From Mariprofundus sp. (GTDB lineage: Bacteria; Pseudomonadota; Zetaproteobacteria; Mariprofundales; Mariprofundaceae): a stretch of 64,000 nucleotides of DNA. How positions within the stretch are numbered: the first letter of the stretch is position 1; every line of letters starts with the position of its first letter. The notes beneath the pieces are model-generated. The model ran no database searches and was not told where the DNA came from. It worked only from the letters and a program-made list of their open reading frames with translations. Location: NCBI GenBank assembly GCA_021772775.1, contig JAJFLH010000006.1, positions 124,001-188,000 of the forward strand, in the 5' to 3' direction. Shown piece by piece: positions 15,795 to 24,405 of this stretch. A program made the translations under genes and the position numbers.

Positions 15795-17132
15795 ATGAAG
15801 AAAATGCCTTTGAAGTTACGTCACCTGTTATTGGGCTCATCCGCAGCGCTTGCGTTAGCGATTGGAGCCATGGCTTGGAATCCGAGTACCGGCTTTGAGC
15901 AGGCTGATGCGGCAACCGATTATGAACAACTACAGAAGTTCTCCCGTGTTATGGAGATGGTGCGTCGTGCTTATGTTGAAGATGTAACAGATGATAAGCT
16001 CATTGATGGTGCGCTCGGCGGTATGCTCACCAGTCTGGACCCACATTCCACTTATCTGGATAAAGAGATGTACAAACAGATGACTGTCGACACCAAAGGT
16101 GAGTTCGGTGGACTTGGCATTGAAATATCAGCTGCTGAAGGTGGCATCCGTATTGTTTCGCCGATTGAGGGCACACCAGCTGATCGGGCAGGTGTGAAAG
16201 CTGGTGATCTGATTATCAAAATTAATGATGCACTGGCGCGTGATATGAGTTTGCCGGAAGCTGTGAAGTTGATGCGTGGTAAGCCGGGCACAGGCATTGT
16301 TTTGACGATCTTCCGTAAAAGCGCAGATGCTCCATTAGAGATAAAAATCATTCGCGATATCATCAAAGTGAAGTCGGTTAAAAGTGATTTGTTAGCGCCA
16401 GGTTATGCTTATTTGCGTATCACACAATTTCAGGAACGTACCGGCAGTTTGTTGAAAGCACAGATCAAAGCCTTGAGTAAACGATCCGGCGGTAAGTTGA
16501 CCGGTGCTGTGCTTGATTTGCGTAATAATCCGGGCGGCCTGCTCAATCAGGCAGTGGAAGTCTCTGATCTGTTTCTTGAAAAGGGTAACATTGTCACGAC
16601 CAAATCACGTGCAGGTAATAACCTCTCATTTGATGCCCGCAGTGGTGATGCCTTGCAAGGTTTGCCGTTGATTGTATTGATCAATAATGGTTCGGCTTCT
16701 GCGTCCGAAATTGTCAGTGGTGCGCTGCAGGATCATCACCGTGCAGTACTGGTTGGAACCAAAAGCTTTGGTAAAGGTTCTGTGCAGTCGGTGGTGCCAT
16801 TGGGTGATGGCACAGCCATCAAAGTAACTACAGCATTGTATTATACGCCGAGTGGACGCTCTATTCAGGCGACCGGAATCGATCCTGATATTGAAGTTGA
16901 GCAGCGAATTATTAAATCTGAAAAATCCGACAGAGAGGGGTTCTCTGTGTCTGAACGTGATTTGAAGGGACATCTTTCTAATGGCAATTCGAAAAAGGCT
17001 GTGAACAAGAGCAGTGCGAAACCGGCTACTGATAATCAGCCAAGTGATAAGATGAAAGCGCGTCTGAAGCTGGATACTCAGTTGCAGCGTGCACTTGACC
17101 TGTTGAAAGGCTTACATGCCCTCCAGGGCTGA
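15795..17132 (+). CDS. Carboxyl-terminal processing protease, S41 family
   Basis: A 445-residue periplasmic serine protease with a signal segment (LLLGSSAALALAIGAMA). A PDZ domain spans about residues 85-170 (GGLGIEISAAEGGIRIVSPIEGTPADRAGV). In the S41 domain, NNGSASASEIVSGALQ carries the catalytic Ser and GTKSFGKGSVQ the Lys. AAGGA lies 7 nt before the ATG at 15795, so the upstream ATG at 15756 is not used. The C-terminus after residue 365 is polar and probably flexible. Its place after envC suggests a cell-envelope quality-control or division role. Confidence 0.95.
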   Translation: MKKMPLKLRHLLLGSSAALALAIGAMAWNPSTGFEQADAATDYEQLQKFSRVMEMVRRAYVEDVTDDKLIDGALGGMLTSLDPHSTYLDKEMYKQMTVDTKGEFGGLGIEISAAEGGIRIVSPIEGTPADRAGVKAGDLIIKINDALARDMSLPEAVKLMRGKPGTGIVLTIFRKSADAPLEIKIIRDIIKVKSVKSDLLAPGYAYLRITQFQERTGSLLKAQIKALSKRSGGKLTGAVLDLRNNPGGLLNQAVEVSDLFLEKGNIVTTKSRAGNNLSFDARSGDALQGLPLIVLINNGSASASEIVSGALQDHHRAVLVGTKSFGKGSVQSVVPLGDGTAIKVTTALYYTPSGRSIQATGIDPDIEVEQRIIKSEKSDREGFSVSERDLKGHLSNGNSKKAVNKSSAKPATDNQPSDKMKARLKLDTQLQRALDLLKGLHALQG

Positions 17133-17180
17133 AGGGACGTTATTCATCTATATTTTTATTAAAACGCGTCGAATATTCTG

Positions 17181-18278
17181 ATGTCTGAAAAAGAGAAACT
17201 GCCATTTTGGCTTGGTGTTGTACTTGGCATGATACTGGGAATGTCGGCTGTACTTATCGTTGTTGTGCCGCAATTGGATCGGGATCAGCCAGATCATGAG
17301 CAGATTGTTTTGCCCACTGTTGATGTAGAGCAGCCGCTACTTGAACAAGCTAAAGTGGCTGAGCCTTTAGATGTATCAAATTCGACACCCCAGCAGGAGC
17401 AAGAGCAACAGCCGGATCAGATACAGTTGGATTACGTCGGGGGGGATGAAAAAACAGAGAGCATGGCTGAACCGGTGGTTGAAGCGAAATCCACTAAGGA
17501 TGATTTGGCTTTGTCAGCCAAGACAGATGAGCCGCTGAAAGTCGTGAAAGCTCAGGCCAAAGCTGAGACTGCTGTAAAGAAGAGCTATGGTATTTCATTG
17601 GTGCTTGATGATGTGGGCTATGACCTGAGAGCGGTCAAACGTATACTCGCTCTGTCTGTTCCTGTGGCGATATCGGTGCTGCCTGAGTCGCCATTTGCAC
17701 GTGAGGCGGCGACCCTTAGCAATCAGGCTGGTCAAGTTGTGATGCTGCATTTGCCGATGCAACCGGGCGACCCTTCATTACAGATGACTGATGACTTTCT
17801 GCATGAAAACATGAAGAAAAAAGACATTCGTGACACCTTTTTACGTGACCTTGCAAAAGTACCTTTTGTCGAAGGCGTGAATAATCATATGGGCTCCAAG
17901 TTGACGCAGCTGGATAAACCTATGGACTGGGTGATGCAGGTCTGCCGGGAAAAAGAACTGTTCTTTGTTGATTCAAGAACGAGTGCAAACAGTGTGGCGG
18001 CGAAATCGGCTAAAGCAATGGGTGTAGCCTGGGCGTCACGGAGTATTTTCCTAGACCATGAGATGACCTTGGATGCTATGAAGCATGCCTGGCAACGCGC
18101 CCGAAACTGCGCTAAAAAGAAACTCAGTTGTGTTGTTATTGCTCATCCCAGAGCTAAAACTGTTGCCTTCCTTGAGAACTATCTGAGCAAGGAGGATGCA
18201 AAATATATGGTTTCAATTAAACATCTATTGCAGGGGGAAGTCCTGAATAGCTCCATTTCGGCAGCTGCATTACCTTGA
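17181..18278 (+). CDS. Divergent polysaccharide deacetylase (YibQ-like)
   Basis: A 365-residue protein with an N-terminal membrane anchor (about 8-30) and a Gln/Glu-rich linker (about 40-130). The divergent polysaccharide deacetylase domain begins near residue 135. YGISLVLDDVGYDLRAVKRIL and VVMLHLPMQPGDPS, then NNHMGSKLTQ and FVDSRTS, are the conserved blocks. The usual NodB zinc-binding set is only partly present, so activity is uncertain. It directly follows envC and the protease, the envC-yibQ order known from gammaproteobacteria. The stop overlaps the next start. Confidence 0.9.
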   Translation: MSEKEKLPFWLGVVLGMILGMSAVLIVVVPQLDRDQPDHEQIVLPTVDVEQPLLEQAKVAEPLDVSNSTPQQEQEQQPDQIQLDYVGGDEKTESMAEPVVEAKSTKDDLALSAKTDEPLKVVKAQAKAETAVKKSYGISLVLDDVGYDLRAVKRILALSVPVAISVLPESPFAREAATLSNQAGQVVMLHLPMQPGDPSLQMTDDFLHENMKKKDIRDTFLRDLAKVPFVEGVNNHMGSKLTQLDKPMDWVMQVCREKELFFVDSRTSANSVAAKSAKAMGVAWASRSIFLDHEMTLDAMKHAWQRARNCAKKKLSCVVIAHPRAKTVAFLENYLSKEDAKYMVSIKHLLQGEVLNSSISAAALP

Positions 18279-18883
18279 TTGCACTAAGGAAGTATCTATT
18301 CGCCGGTGTGGTTACGCTGGTGCCATTGCTAGTTGTTGTTGTGCTCATCAATTGGTTGATTGAAATCTCGGATAAAGCAGTGGCATTGTTGCCGGTTCAG
18401 TTTCGTCCAGACGCTTTGATAGGCATGGATATACCCGGTTTAGGTATTATTTTAGCACTGCTGTTCATTATTCTTGTCGGTGCCTTAACAACGCACTTTA
18501 TTGGCCGCCATCTTATGCGCGTCGTCGACAGGGTGATGGGGCGTATTCCTCTTGTCCGTAACGTTTACAATGCAACGCGGCAGTTTCTCGAGTCGATATT
18601 TGGTGATGGTTCGAAAGCTTTTAAGGAAGTGGTGATGGTACCTTTTCCCCATCAGGATTGTATGGTGATGGGGTTTGTTACAGGCGAGAGTCCGCTGGTT
18701 GTGGGAGAGAGTGAAGCGACAAGTGTATCTGTTTTTGTTCCTTCGACCCCATTGCCAACCACCGGCTGGTTACTCTTTGTCAAAGAGTCCGAGCTCAAAC
18801 ATCTGGATATCACTGTTGAAGAGGGCATGAAGTTGTTGCTCTCCGGTGGCGCAGTAACAGCTGCAGGCGATGTGAAGAAATAG
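18275..18883 (+). CDS. DUF502 inner-membrane protein
   Basis: A 202-residue protein of unknown function with two predicted spans: about 6-28 (LFAGVVTLVPLLVVVVLINWLI) and about 52-75. The hallmark RIPLVRNVYNATRQFLESIFG follows. The TTG start overlaps the previous stop by 4 nt (TTGA). Families of this type are common in proteobacteria and plants, but their role is not settled. It probably belongs to the nadD-to-yibQ unit. Confidence 0.88.
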   Translation: MIALRKYLFAGVVTLVPLLVVVVLINWLIEISDKAVALLPVQFRPDALIGMDIPGLGIILALLFIILVGALTTHFIGRHLMRVVDRVMGRIPLVRNVYNATRQFLESIFGDGSKAFKEVVMVPFPHQDCMVMGFVTGESPLVVGESEATSVSVFVPSTPLPTTGWLLFVKESELKHLDITVEEGMKLLLSGGAVTAAGDVKK

Positions 18884-18995
18884 CTACATGTATGCGAGTA
18901 AATCGATAACAGTCACAGAGTGTTTATACTGCATCGATTGAAAGGAAGAATATTTCTAGTCTTGTTCCTGTCGTCAATCTCGCTACGATGCCCGG

Positions 18996-20141
18996 ATGTT
19001 AAAAAAAGTCCTATGTTTATTGCTGCTTTTCACTTCTGCACAAGCGTATGCCAGTTCCGGCGATAGATCTTCTCTCGCCTCAATACAGGCTTTACTCTCG
19101 CAGGGAGATAGCAGGGCTGGTTTGGAGCAGTTACGCCAGTTTCTTAAGGATCAGCCAGACAGCTATCAAGCCTGGTTTCTACTCGGTGTAAATCAGGCCG
19201 AACAGCGCCAGTTTGATGACGCCATTGTGTCGTTTCATCAGGTGATTCGGTTGAAACCTAAGCTGGCTGAACCGCATAATAATTTGGCTGTTATTTACAA
19301 TGAAACGGGAAAATTTCAGGCCGCAGTGAATGAGCTGGAAGCATCACTGGCACTGAAGCCGGGTTATGTGACGGCACAGGAAAATATTGGTGACCTGTAT
19401 GTGAAGCTGGCAGCGGATGCATATCGAAAAGTGCTCGCTCAAAAAGATAACCCTGCACTGCAGCGACGCTATCTGGGTTTGTTGAATCTTCGTGCCGAAA
19501 AATCATCAGCTCAAAAAACAACTGAAATGATGAGCAGATCAGAGCGACCTGTGGCACTCAAAACAGCTGCTTCATCAGCAAGCCGCGCTCAAAGTTCAGC
19601 TCCGATTGCTGTGCCAGCTTCGACTAGCATGAGTCGTTCACAAATAGCGAAGTTGAAGGTGGTTGAAGCACCGGTTCAAAAGCCAACAGCGGCTACTGCA
19701 TTAAAGGCGGCTATGCCGCAGCAAGCCATGAGCGTATCAGCTGCTGAACAAGCTAGTCAGAGTCATGTTGTTGCACTGGATAAGATGGATGTAAACCCAT
19801 TGAAACAAGAGGTTTTGAAAGCGGTTGAAGCGTGGCTGGTGGCCTGGAGTAACAAGGATATGGCGGGCTATTTTGCCGCCTATAGCAACGACTTTGAGTA
19901 TGGTGAAAAGTATGTGTCGTTTGCGAAGTGGAAAGATTATAAAACCTGGGCTATGCGTCAGCGCGCATTTATAAAAGTAAATATTGAAGATGTTCATATG
20001 ACGATGTTGGCGAACGACGTGGTTAAACTCACCTTTATTCAGCATTTCCGTTCAGATACGTTTAATAACGATAGTGTCAAAGAGATGCTGTTTAGAAAGA
20101 CAGCGGGCGGATGGAAAATTATTTATGAAGCATCTATATAG
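18996..20141 (+). CDS. Periplasmic TPR protein with a Cds6-like C-terminal domain
   Basis: A 381-residue exported protein with a signal peptide (MLKKVLCLLLLFTSAQAYA). TPR repeats fill about residues 30-150 (SYQAWFLLGVNQAEQRQFDDAIVSFHQVIRLKP and repeats). A Ser/Ala/Pro linker covers about 165-265. An NTF2-like domain of the Cds6 type occupies about 270-381 (WLVAWSNKDMAGYFAAYSNDFEYGEKYVSFAKWK). The downstream L,D-transpeptidase carries a related C-terminal domain, and the two genes overlap. The pair probably acts together on peptidoglycan. TPR segments could bring in partner enzymes. Confidence 0.88.
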   Translation: MLKKVLCLLLLFTSAQAYASSGDRSSLASIQALLSQGDSRAGLEQLRQFLKDQPDSYQAWFLLGVNQAEQRQFDDAIVSFHQVIRLKPKLAEPHNNLAVIYNETGKFQAAVNELEASLALKPGYVTAQENIGDLYVKLAADAYRKVLAQKDNPALQRRYLGLLNLRAEKSSAQKTTEMMSRSERPVALKTAASSASRAQSSAPIAVPASTSMSRSQIAKLKVVEAPVQKPTAATALKAAMPQQAMSVSAAEQASQSHVVALDKMDVNPLKQEVLKAVEAWLVAWSNKDMAGYFAAYSNDFEYGEKYVSFAKWKDYKTWAMRQRAFIKVNIEDVHMTMLANDVVKLTFIQHFRSDTFNNDSVKEMLFRKTAGGWKIIYEASI

Positions 20142-21414
20142 TTGCTTCTATATATGTTTGTTTGCACTACTAACATTAGGAAGTGCGACAGCTGTTTCGG
20201 CCACTGAAAATCAGTTTGAGTGGGTCGTCGATGAACTTAAGGCCGCGACCAATATCACTGTAAAACGTTTGTCGCGTCAGGAACGTATCATTCTTCTCGC
20301 CACGATCTCTTTGAAATCGAATAAGCCTGATAGCGCTTTAAGGCTATTGCTGAGAGCAAGGGAATCAAAAGATCCCCTGATAGCTTTGCTGGAAGCTGAG
20401 GCGTATCGACAGCAGGCCCTAGAGGCGATGCGTGAGTCCGGCGTTAATAATATGGGTAAACAGCAACGCATGTTGCAATCGGCTGACTTGAATGGTGGTT
20501 TGGGTGAGGCAGAAGCGCGTCTTAATGCATTTATATCCAATCTGCAGCGTGTCAAAGGGGAGCCTGTAAATGTGCTTCTGGCGGGTAAGAGCATGGCCAA
20601 CGTGTTTATGTTTGATAAAGCGCGCAATCGGCTGTTTGTCTTTCGCCCTACCCAATCCGGTGCTCTTCAAAAAGTGACGGATGAATATGTTGTGACGGGA
20701 ACGACTGAAGGGGATAAGAGGCGCCGGGGCGATGGCAAAACACCGCATGGTGTCTATCGCTTTGTGGAAAAGCTGCAGGGGAAGAAGCTTCACTCTCGTT
20801 ATGGGCCGGTTGCATTTCCTATTGATTATCCCAATGAGCTGGATGCACTGCATAAAAAAAATGGCAGTGGTATCTGGTTGCATGGTTATCCTTTGAATGT
20901 GGATCGCAGGCCACCGCAGGATACACGTGGTTGTTTTTCATTGGACAATGAGCGACTGAGTAGCATAGCGCGTCATGTACGTTTGCATCGCAGCTGGGTC
21001 ATTGTAGGCAATAACTTTGTTTTTGGCAGAGATGATCTCAAGCAGCAAATACTTGCATCGGTACAGCGTGATATTGAAGCCTGGCGGCAGGATTGGGTCT
21101 CCTTGGACAGCAAGGCTTATTTGTCGCATTACCATCAAAAGTTTCGCTCAGGAAAACGGGGCCTGACAGCTTGGAAACGTCACAAAACCAAACTCAATGA
21201 GAGAAAAAGCTTTGTTGAAGTTGAGTTTACGGATATGACGCTTATCCATGACCCCAATCGCTGGCCTGAAGGAGAGGTTGTCGTAGCGGAGTTCATTCAG
21301 AGCTATCGCTCAAATAACTATCAGGATCATGGTAGGAAACGTCTTTATTTGGTACGCTCAGACGCCAGTCATGCGTGGCAAATTTTGATTGAAGAGGCAA
21401 TTCTCAATGAGTAA
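20125..21414 (+). CDS. L,D-transpeptidase, YkuD type with a Cds6-like C-terminal domain
   Basis: A 429-residue periplasmic enzyme with a signal peptide (about 1-26), a helical N-terminal region and a YkuD catalytic domain. Motif GIWLHGYP followed by DTRGCFSLDNERL gives the His and the nucleophile Cys. These enzymes use L,D-chemistry to cross-link, anchor or trim peptidoglycan. After about residue 305 the sequence DWVSLDSKAYLSHYHQKFRSGKRGLTAWKRHK resembles the domain in the preceding TPR protein. The start is placed at the second ATG (20125) because the signal peptide follows it directly. It overlaps the previous gene by 17 nt. Confidence 0.9.
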   Translation: MKHLYSCFYICLFALLTLGSATAVSATENQFEWVVDELKAATNITVKRLSRQERIILLATISLKSNKPDSALRLLLRARESKDPLIALLEAEAYRQQALEAMRESGVNNMGKQQRMLQSADLNGGLGEAEARLNAFISNLQRVKGEPVNVLLAGKSMANVFMFDKARNRLFVFRPTQSGALQKVTDEYVVTGTTEGDKRRRGDGKTPHGVYRFVEKLQGKKLHSRYGPVAFPIDYPNELDALHKKNGSGIWLHGYPLNVDRRPPQDTRGCFSLDNERLSSIARHVRLHRSWVIVGNNFVFGRDDLKQQILASVQRDIEAWRQDWVSLDSKAYLSHYHQKFRSGKRGLTAWKRHKTKLNERKSFVEVEFTDMTLIHDPNRWPEGEVVVAEFIQSYRSNNYQDHGRKRLYLVRSDASHAWQILIEEAILNE

Positions 21415-22558
21415 TGAATCCGATACCGCTCAAAAAGGCGTTAGCAAAATAGGCGACCTGTCATCACGTCGATTTCAGCAGATGGCTGATGAAAACCGTG
21501 AGCTGAAAGCATATGTGGCAGATGTCATGCATCGGCTTAGACATAATGAACGTCTGTTTTCACGCATGTTTGAACTTGAATCGGAAGTGCTGAAGTCGAC
21601 CGATCCTGAAGATTTATGTTTTACGCTGTTGCGGGGCTTGCGTACTGGTTTTGATCTGGATTTTGTCCGCTTCTGGTTTGACCGCTCAAGCTTTATTGGT
21701 GGTCATCAACTCGAAGGTCTGTCCGAGCGTGATCTGGTTTGGATTGAAGAGGGTGAGATCAAGCAGATGGGGCTGGATCGCAAAAGAACATGGTTAGTTC
21801 AACTCTCGAGTCAGAATAGTTTCGATTGGCTGACGGAAAAAGATAGTCATTTGGGTTCCATTGCGCTGCTTACGTTGGGGGATTTGGATCGGCCTTTTGG
21901 TGTGCTGGGGGTGGGTTCTCTGGATCGTGATCGCTTTGCTCCGGATCAAGCCAGTGATTTCCTTCAACATCTGTCGCAGGTTATTGGTTTAACCTTGGAG
22001 CATGCTGTGGCACGTGAGCATTTGGCCAGGCTTTCGGTCACGGACCCTTTGACGGGTAGCCATAATCGCCGCTTCTTACAGCCCTATAGTCATCAGCCAT
22101 TATCACAGTGGTTTGGAAAAGGTACTCAGGTGGTCTGCCTCTATGCCGATGTTGATAAGTTCAAAACATTGAATGATTCGCTGGGTCATGAGGCGGGTGA
22201 TGAAGTACTCGGCATGGTTAGTCGCATCTTGCGACAGGATGTGCGTGCCAATGATCCACTGATTCGTATGGGTGGTGATGAATTTGTTTTGTTGATGGCT
22301 GGCTGCTCCGAGAGCAAAGCCCATGAGATTGCCCAGGCTGTTGTAGATGCTGTGGCCAGTCAGAATGTTGATGATACTAAGGCGGTTACGGTTAGTATCG
22401 GTGTGGCCTGTTCATCATTGAATCAGGATATTGCGGTTAAAACATTGATTTCGCAAGCGGATCAGGCCATGTATGTGGCCAAAGCATTAGGTGGCAACCG
22501 CTTTGAAGTTAGCGAGTTAAATCGAGTTGTGGCGAATGATGATGAGGGTGACATTTAA
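21407..22558 (+). CDS. DUF484/GAF-like sensor fused to a diguanylate cyclase
   Basis: A 383-residue protein. The N-terminal part (about 15-205) has a short coiled coil and a DUF484/GAF-like domain (FELESEVLKSTDPEDLCFTLLRGLRTGFDLDFVRFWF). A GGDEF domain (about 215-375) has an intact RMGGDEFVLLMAG active site and an RAND inhibitory-site motif five residues upstream, so it should make cyclic-di-GMP with product control. It starts inside the end of the L,D-transpeptidase gene, and xerC follows 10 nt later. In E. coli a stand-alone DUF484 gene lies beside xerC; here it appears fused to the cyclase. Confidence 0.9.
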   Translation: MSNESDTAQKGVSKIGDLSSRRFQQMADENRELKAYVADVMHRLRHNERLFSRMFELESEVLKSTDPEDLCFTLLRGLRTGFDLDFVRFWFDRSSFIGGHQLEGLSERDLVWIEEGEIKQMGLDRKRTWLVQLSSQNSFDWLTEKDSHLGSIALLTLGDLDRPFGVLGVGSLDRDRFAPDQASDFLQHLSQVIGLTLEHAVAREHLARLSVTDPLTGSHNRRFLQPYSHQPLSQWFGKGTQVVCLYADVDKFKTLNDSLGHEAGDEVLGMVSRILRQDVRANDPLIRMGGDEFVLLMAGCSESKAHEIAQAVVDAVASQNVDDTKAVTVSIGVACSSLNQDIAVKTLISQADQAMYVAKALGGNRFEVSELNRVVANDDEGDI

Positions 22559-22568
22559 GGGGGCAGTG

Positions 22569-23483
22569 ATGGATGCGGGAAAGCAGACTCTTCAGGAAGC
22601 GGTGCAATCTTTTTTGCATGAGCTGGCTGATGTAAGGCTGGCATCCGAACATACAGTATCGGCCTACCGGCGTGATCTGTCTCAATTTATAGTGCACTGC
22701 GGTGCCGATGCATGCGTGCATCATATCACCCGGACAGAAGTGCAGGATTGGCTGGTCGCTGGTCATGCATCGGGTCTAGCAGCTTCAACTTTGGCCAGAC
22801 GACTATCTGCTGTTTGTAGTTTTTTTGATACTGCTGTGCAGTCGGGGGGCTGTAAGAGCAATGTCGCTGCCGGAGTTCGTGCTCCCAAACAGGCTAAACG
22901 ATTGCCTCGTACACTGCCTCCTGAGCAGACAACGGCTCTGATGCAACAGACCGATAGGGTATCTGACCATCGCGATTTGGCACTGTTGGCGGTGATGTAT
23001 GGCTGTGGTCTGCGTGTATCTGAGGCGGTGGCATTAAATGTGAGTGATATCGATCTGGATGCGTGTGAATTGCGTGTGCTTGGTAAGGGGCGCAAAGAGC
23101 GTATTGTACCTTTGCCAGCGGGGGCAGTGCAGTATCTGCAGGTATATTTGGAGGATCGTGATGAAACGCTACTGCCAAAATCGGATGCACAGGCTCAGGC
23201 CATTTTTTTAAATAAACACCATACCCGTCTCTCTGTGCGCAGTGTCCAACGTATGCTTAAAGAGCGAGCGCTGCAAACAGGGGCGGATATGGCAGTTACA
23301 CCGCATCGCTTGCGCCACTCCTTTGCGACTCATCTGCTGGCTGGAGGGGTTGATTTGCGTGCGATTCAGGAGTTACTCGGCCATGCATCACTGGCCACGA
23401 CCGAGCGCTACACGCATCTCGATATAGCTAAACTTACGTCAGTCTATGATCAGGCACACCCTCGGGCCAGGAAAGTGAAATAG
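22569..23483 (+). CDS. xerC: Tyrosine recombinase XerC
   Basis: Resolves chromosome dimers at dif together with XerD. The 304-residue protein has the SAM-like N-domain (about 5-90) and catalytic domain. Catalytic residues: Arg in GCGLRVSEAV, Lys in LGKGRKERIVP, His-x-x-Arg in PHRLRHSFATH, His in LLGHASLATTERYTHL with the nucleophile Tyr. It is preceded by GGGGG 9 nt before the ATG at 22569. Longer upstream reads overlap the DUF484 gene. A second family member (26009-26905) is assigned xerD; the XerC assignment rests on DUF484 linkage. Confidence 0.9.
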   Translation: MDAGKQTLQEAVQSFLHELADVRLASEHTVSAYRRDLSQFIVHCGADACVHHITRTEVQDWLVAGHASGLAASTLARRLSAVCSFFDTAVQSGGCKSNVAAGVRAPKQAKRLPRTLPPEQTTALMQQTDRVSDHRDLALLAVMYGCGLRVSEAVALNVSDIDLDACELRVLGKGRKERIVPLPAGAVQYLQVYLEDRDETLLPKSDAQAQAIFLNKHHTRLSVRSVQRMLKERALQTGADMAVTPHRLRHSFATHLLAGGVDLRAIQELLGHASLATTERYTHLDIAKLTSVYDQAHPRARKVK

Positions 23484-23693
23484 AGAACTCTTGATGTTCG
23501 ATGCTTGAAATGTTCTCTTTACCGGGTGATTTGATGATACTTTGATTGACATGCCAAGGCATAGAATCAATCATCGACTCAGGATGTTGTGAGCTTTCGC
23601 CATGATATGAATGATGTACTGATTATCACAATGCGTTATGAATAACGAGATACAAAACGGATAGGTAAAATAAGAAGCGAGGTAGAACTAATC

Positions 23694-24158
23694 ATGTCAA
23701 ATCCAGCAGCTGAAGCGGAAGGCCCGGTTTTCAGCATACAGAAGTTATATGTCAAAGATATTTCATTTGAAAGCCCAAATGCACCCGAGGTCTTTGCCAT
23801 TCCGGACGTTCAACCCCACGTGGAGTTAAACGTTACGATGGAAAACCAGCAGGTTAATGAAGAACACTGGGAAGTATCTGTAAAAGTGTCGGCCACGATG
23901 CATGACAAAAAAAATGATAAATTACTCTTCGAGGTCGAAGTTGAGCAAGCAGCTCTATTTTTTATGCAAAATATACCTGAAGATCATTTGCCTGCGATTC
24001 TTGGTGTTGAGTGCCCTACAATTATTTTTCCTTATGTCCGCCAGCTTGTCAGTCAATTGACTGTGGATGGTGGTTTTATGCCACTGTTACTGGAACCTGT
24101 TAATTTTGGAGCAGCTTTTGAAGCCAGTCGTGCTGAGCAGCAGCAGACAATTAATTAA
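23694..24158 (+). CDS. secB: Protein-export chaperone SecB
   Basis: A 154-residue tetrameric chaperone that holds precursors unfolded and hands them to SecA. The family core is complete: SIQKLYVKDISFESPNAP, VEVSVKVSA-type strands, EVEQAALFFMQNIPEDHLPAILGVECPTIIFPYVRQLVSQLTVDGGFMPLLLEPVNF. The C-terminus is acidic-polar. GAGG lies upstream of the ATG. It stands alone with a 210-nt gap before it and a hairpin after it. Confidence 0.97.
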   Translation: MSNPAAEAEGPVFSIQKLYVKDISFESPNAPEVFAIPDVQPHVELNVTMENQQVNEEHWEVSVKVSATMHDKKNDKLLFEVEVEQAALFFMQNIPEDHLPAILGVECPTIIFPYVRQLVSQLTVDGGFMPLLLEPVNFGAAFEASRAEQQQTIN

Positions 24159-24166
24159 ATAGAGAT

Positions 24167-24208
24167 AAGGCTTATGTGGCTTACGTTTGTGTGAGCCACA
24201 TAAGCTTT
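24167..24208 (+). terminator. Likely terminator hairpin after secB
   Basis: AAGGCTTATGTGGCT (24167-24181) pairs with AGCCACATAAGCTTT (24194-24208) with one bulged base, 12-nt loop. It starts 8 nt after the secB stop. The T run is short, so termination may be weak. Confidence 0.65.
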
Positions 24209-24265
24209 ATGCCAGCCTCATCTGAGATGTAACTATTCACTCACTACTAGTTATGAGGCAATGTC

Positions 24266-24314
24266 ATTTCATTTGTAATCCTCGAATGTTTGTATCGAGG
24301 ATTACAAATGAAAT
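24266..24314. repeat. Perfect 20-bp inverted repeat between secB and rlmN
   Basis: Arms ATTTCATTTGTAATCCTCGA (24266-24285) and its exact reverse complement (24295-24314) enclose a 9-nt loop. There is no T run on either side, so it is not a standard terminator. It lies between convergent secB and rlmN. A remnant of a small mobile element or a structured RNA is possible. Confidence 0.8.
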
Positions 24315-24405
24315 CAGCTACTCCTATAATGGATTTCCAATACAAGCCGTTGGCAATGACGTTTTATTAAGTTCTGGAAGGTGCTTTTGTGAGCCTGCTG
24401 AACAG

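Noticed and set aside
23484-23693. Possible terminator (GAGAAC...GTTCTC) after xerC
   Set aside because: Six-base arms with a long loop and a short T tract; too weak to call.
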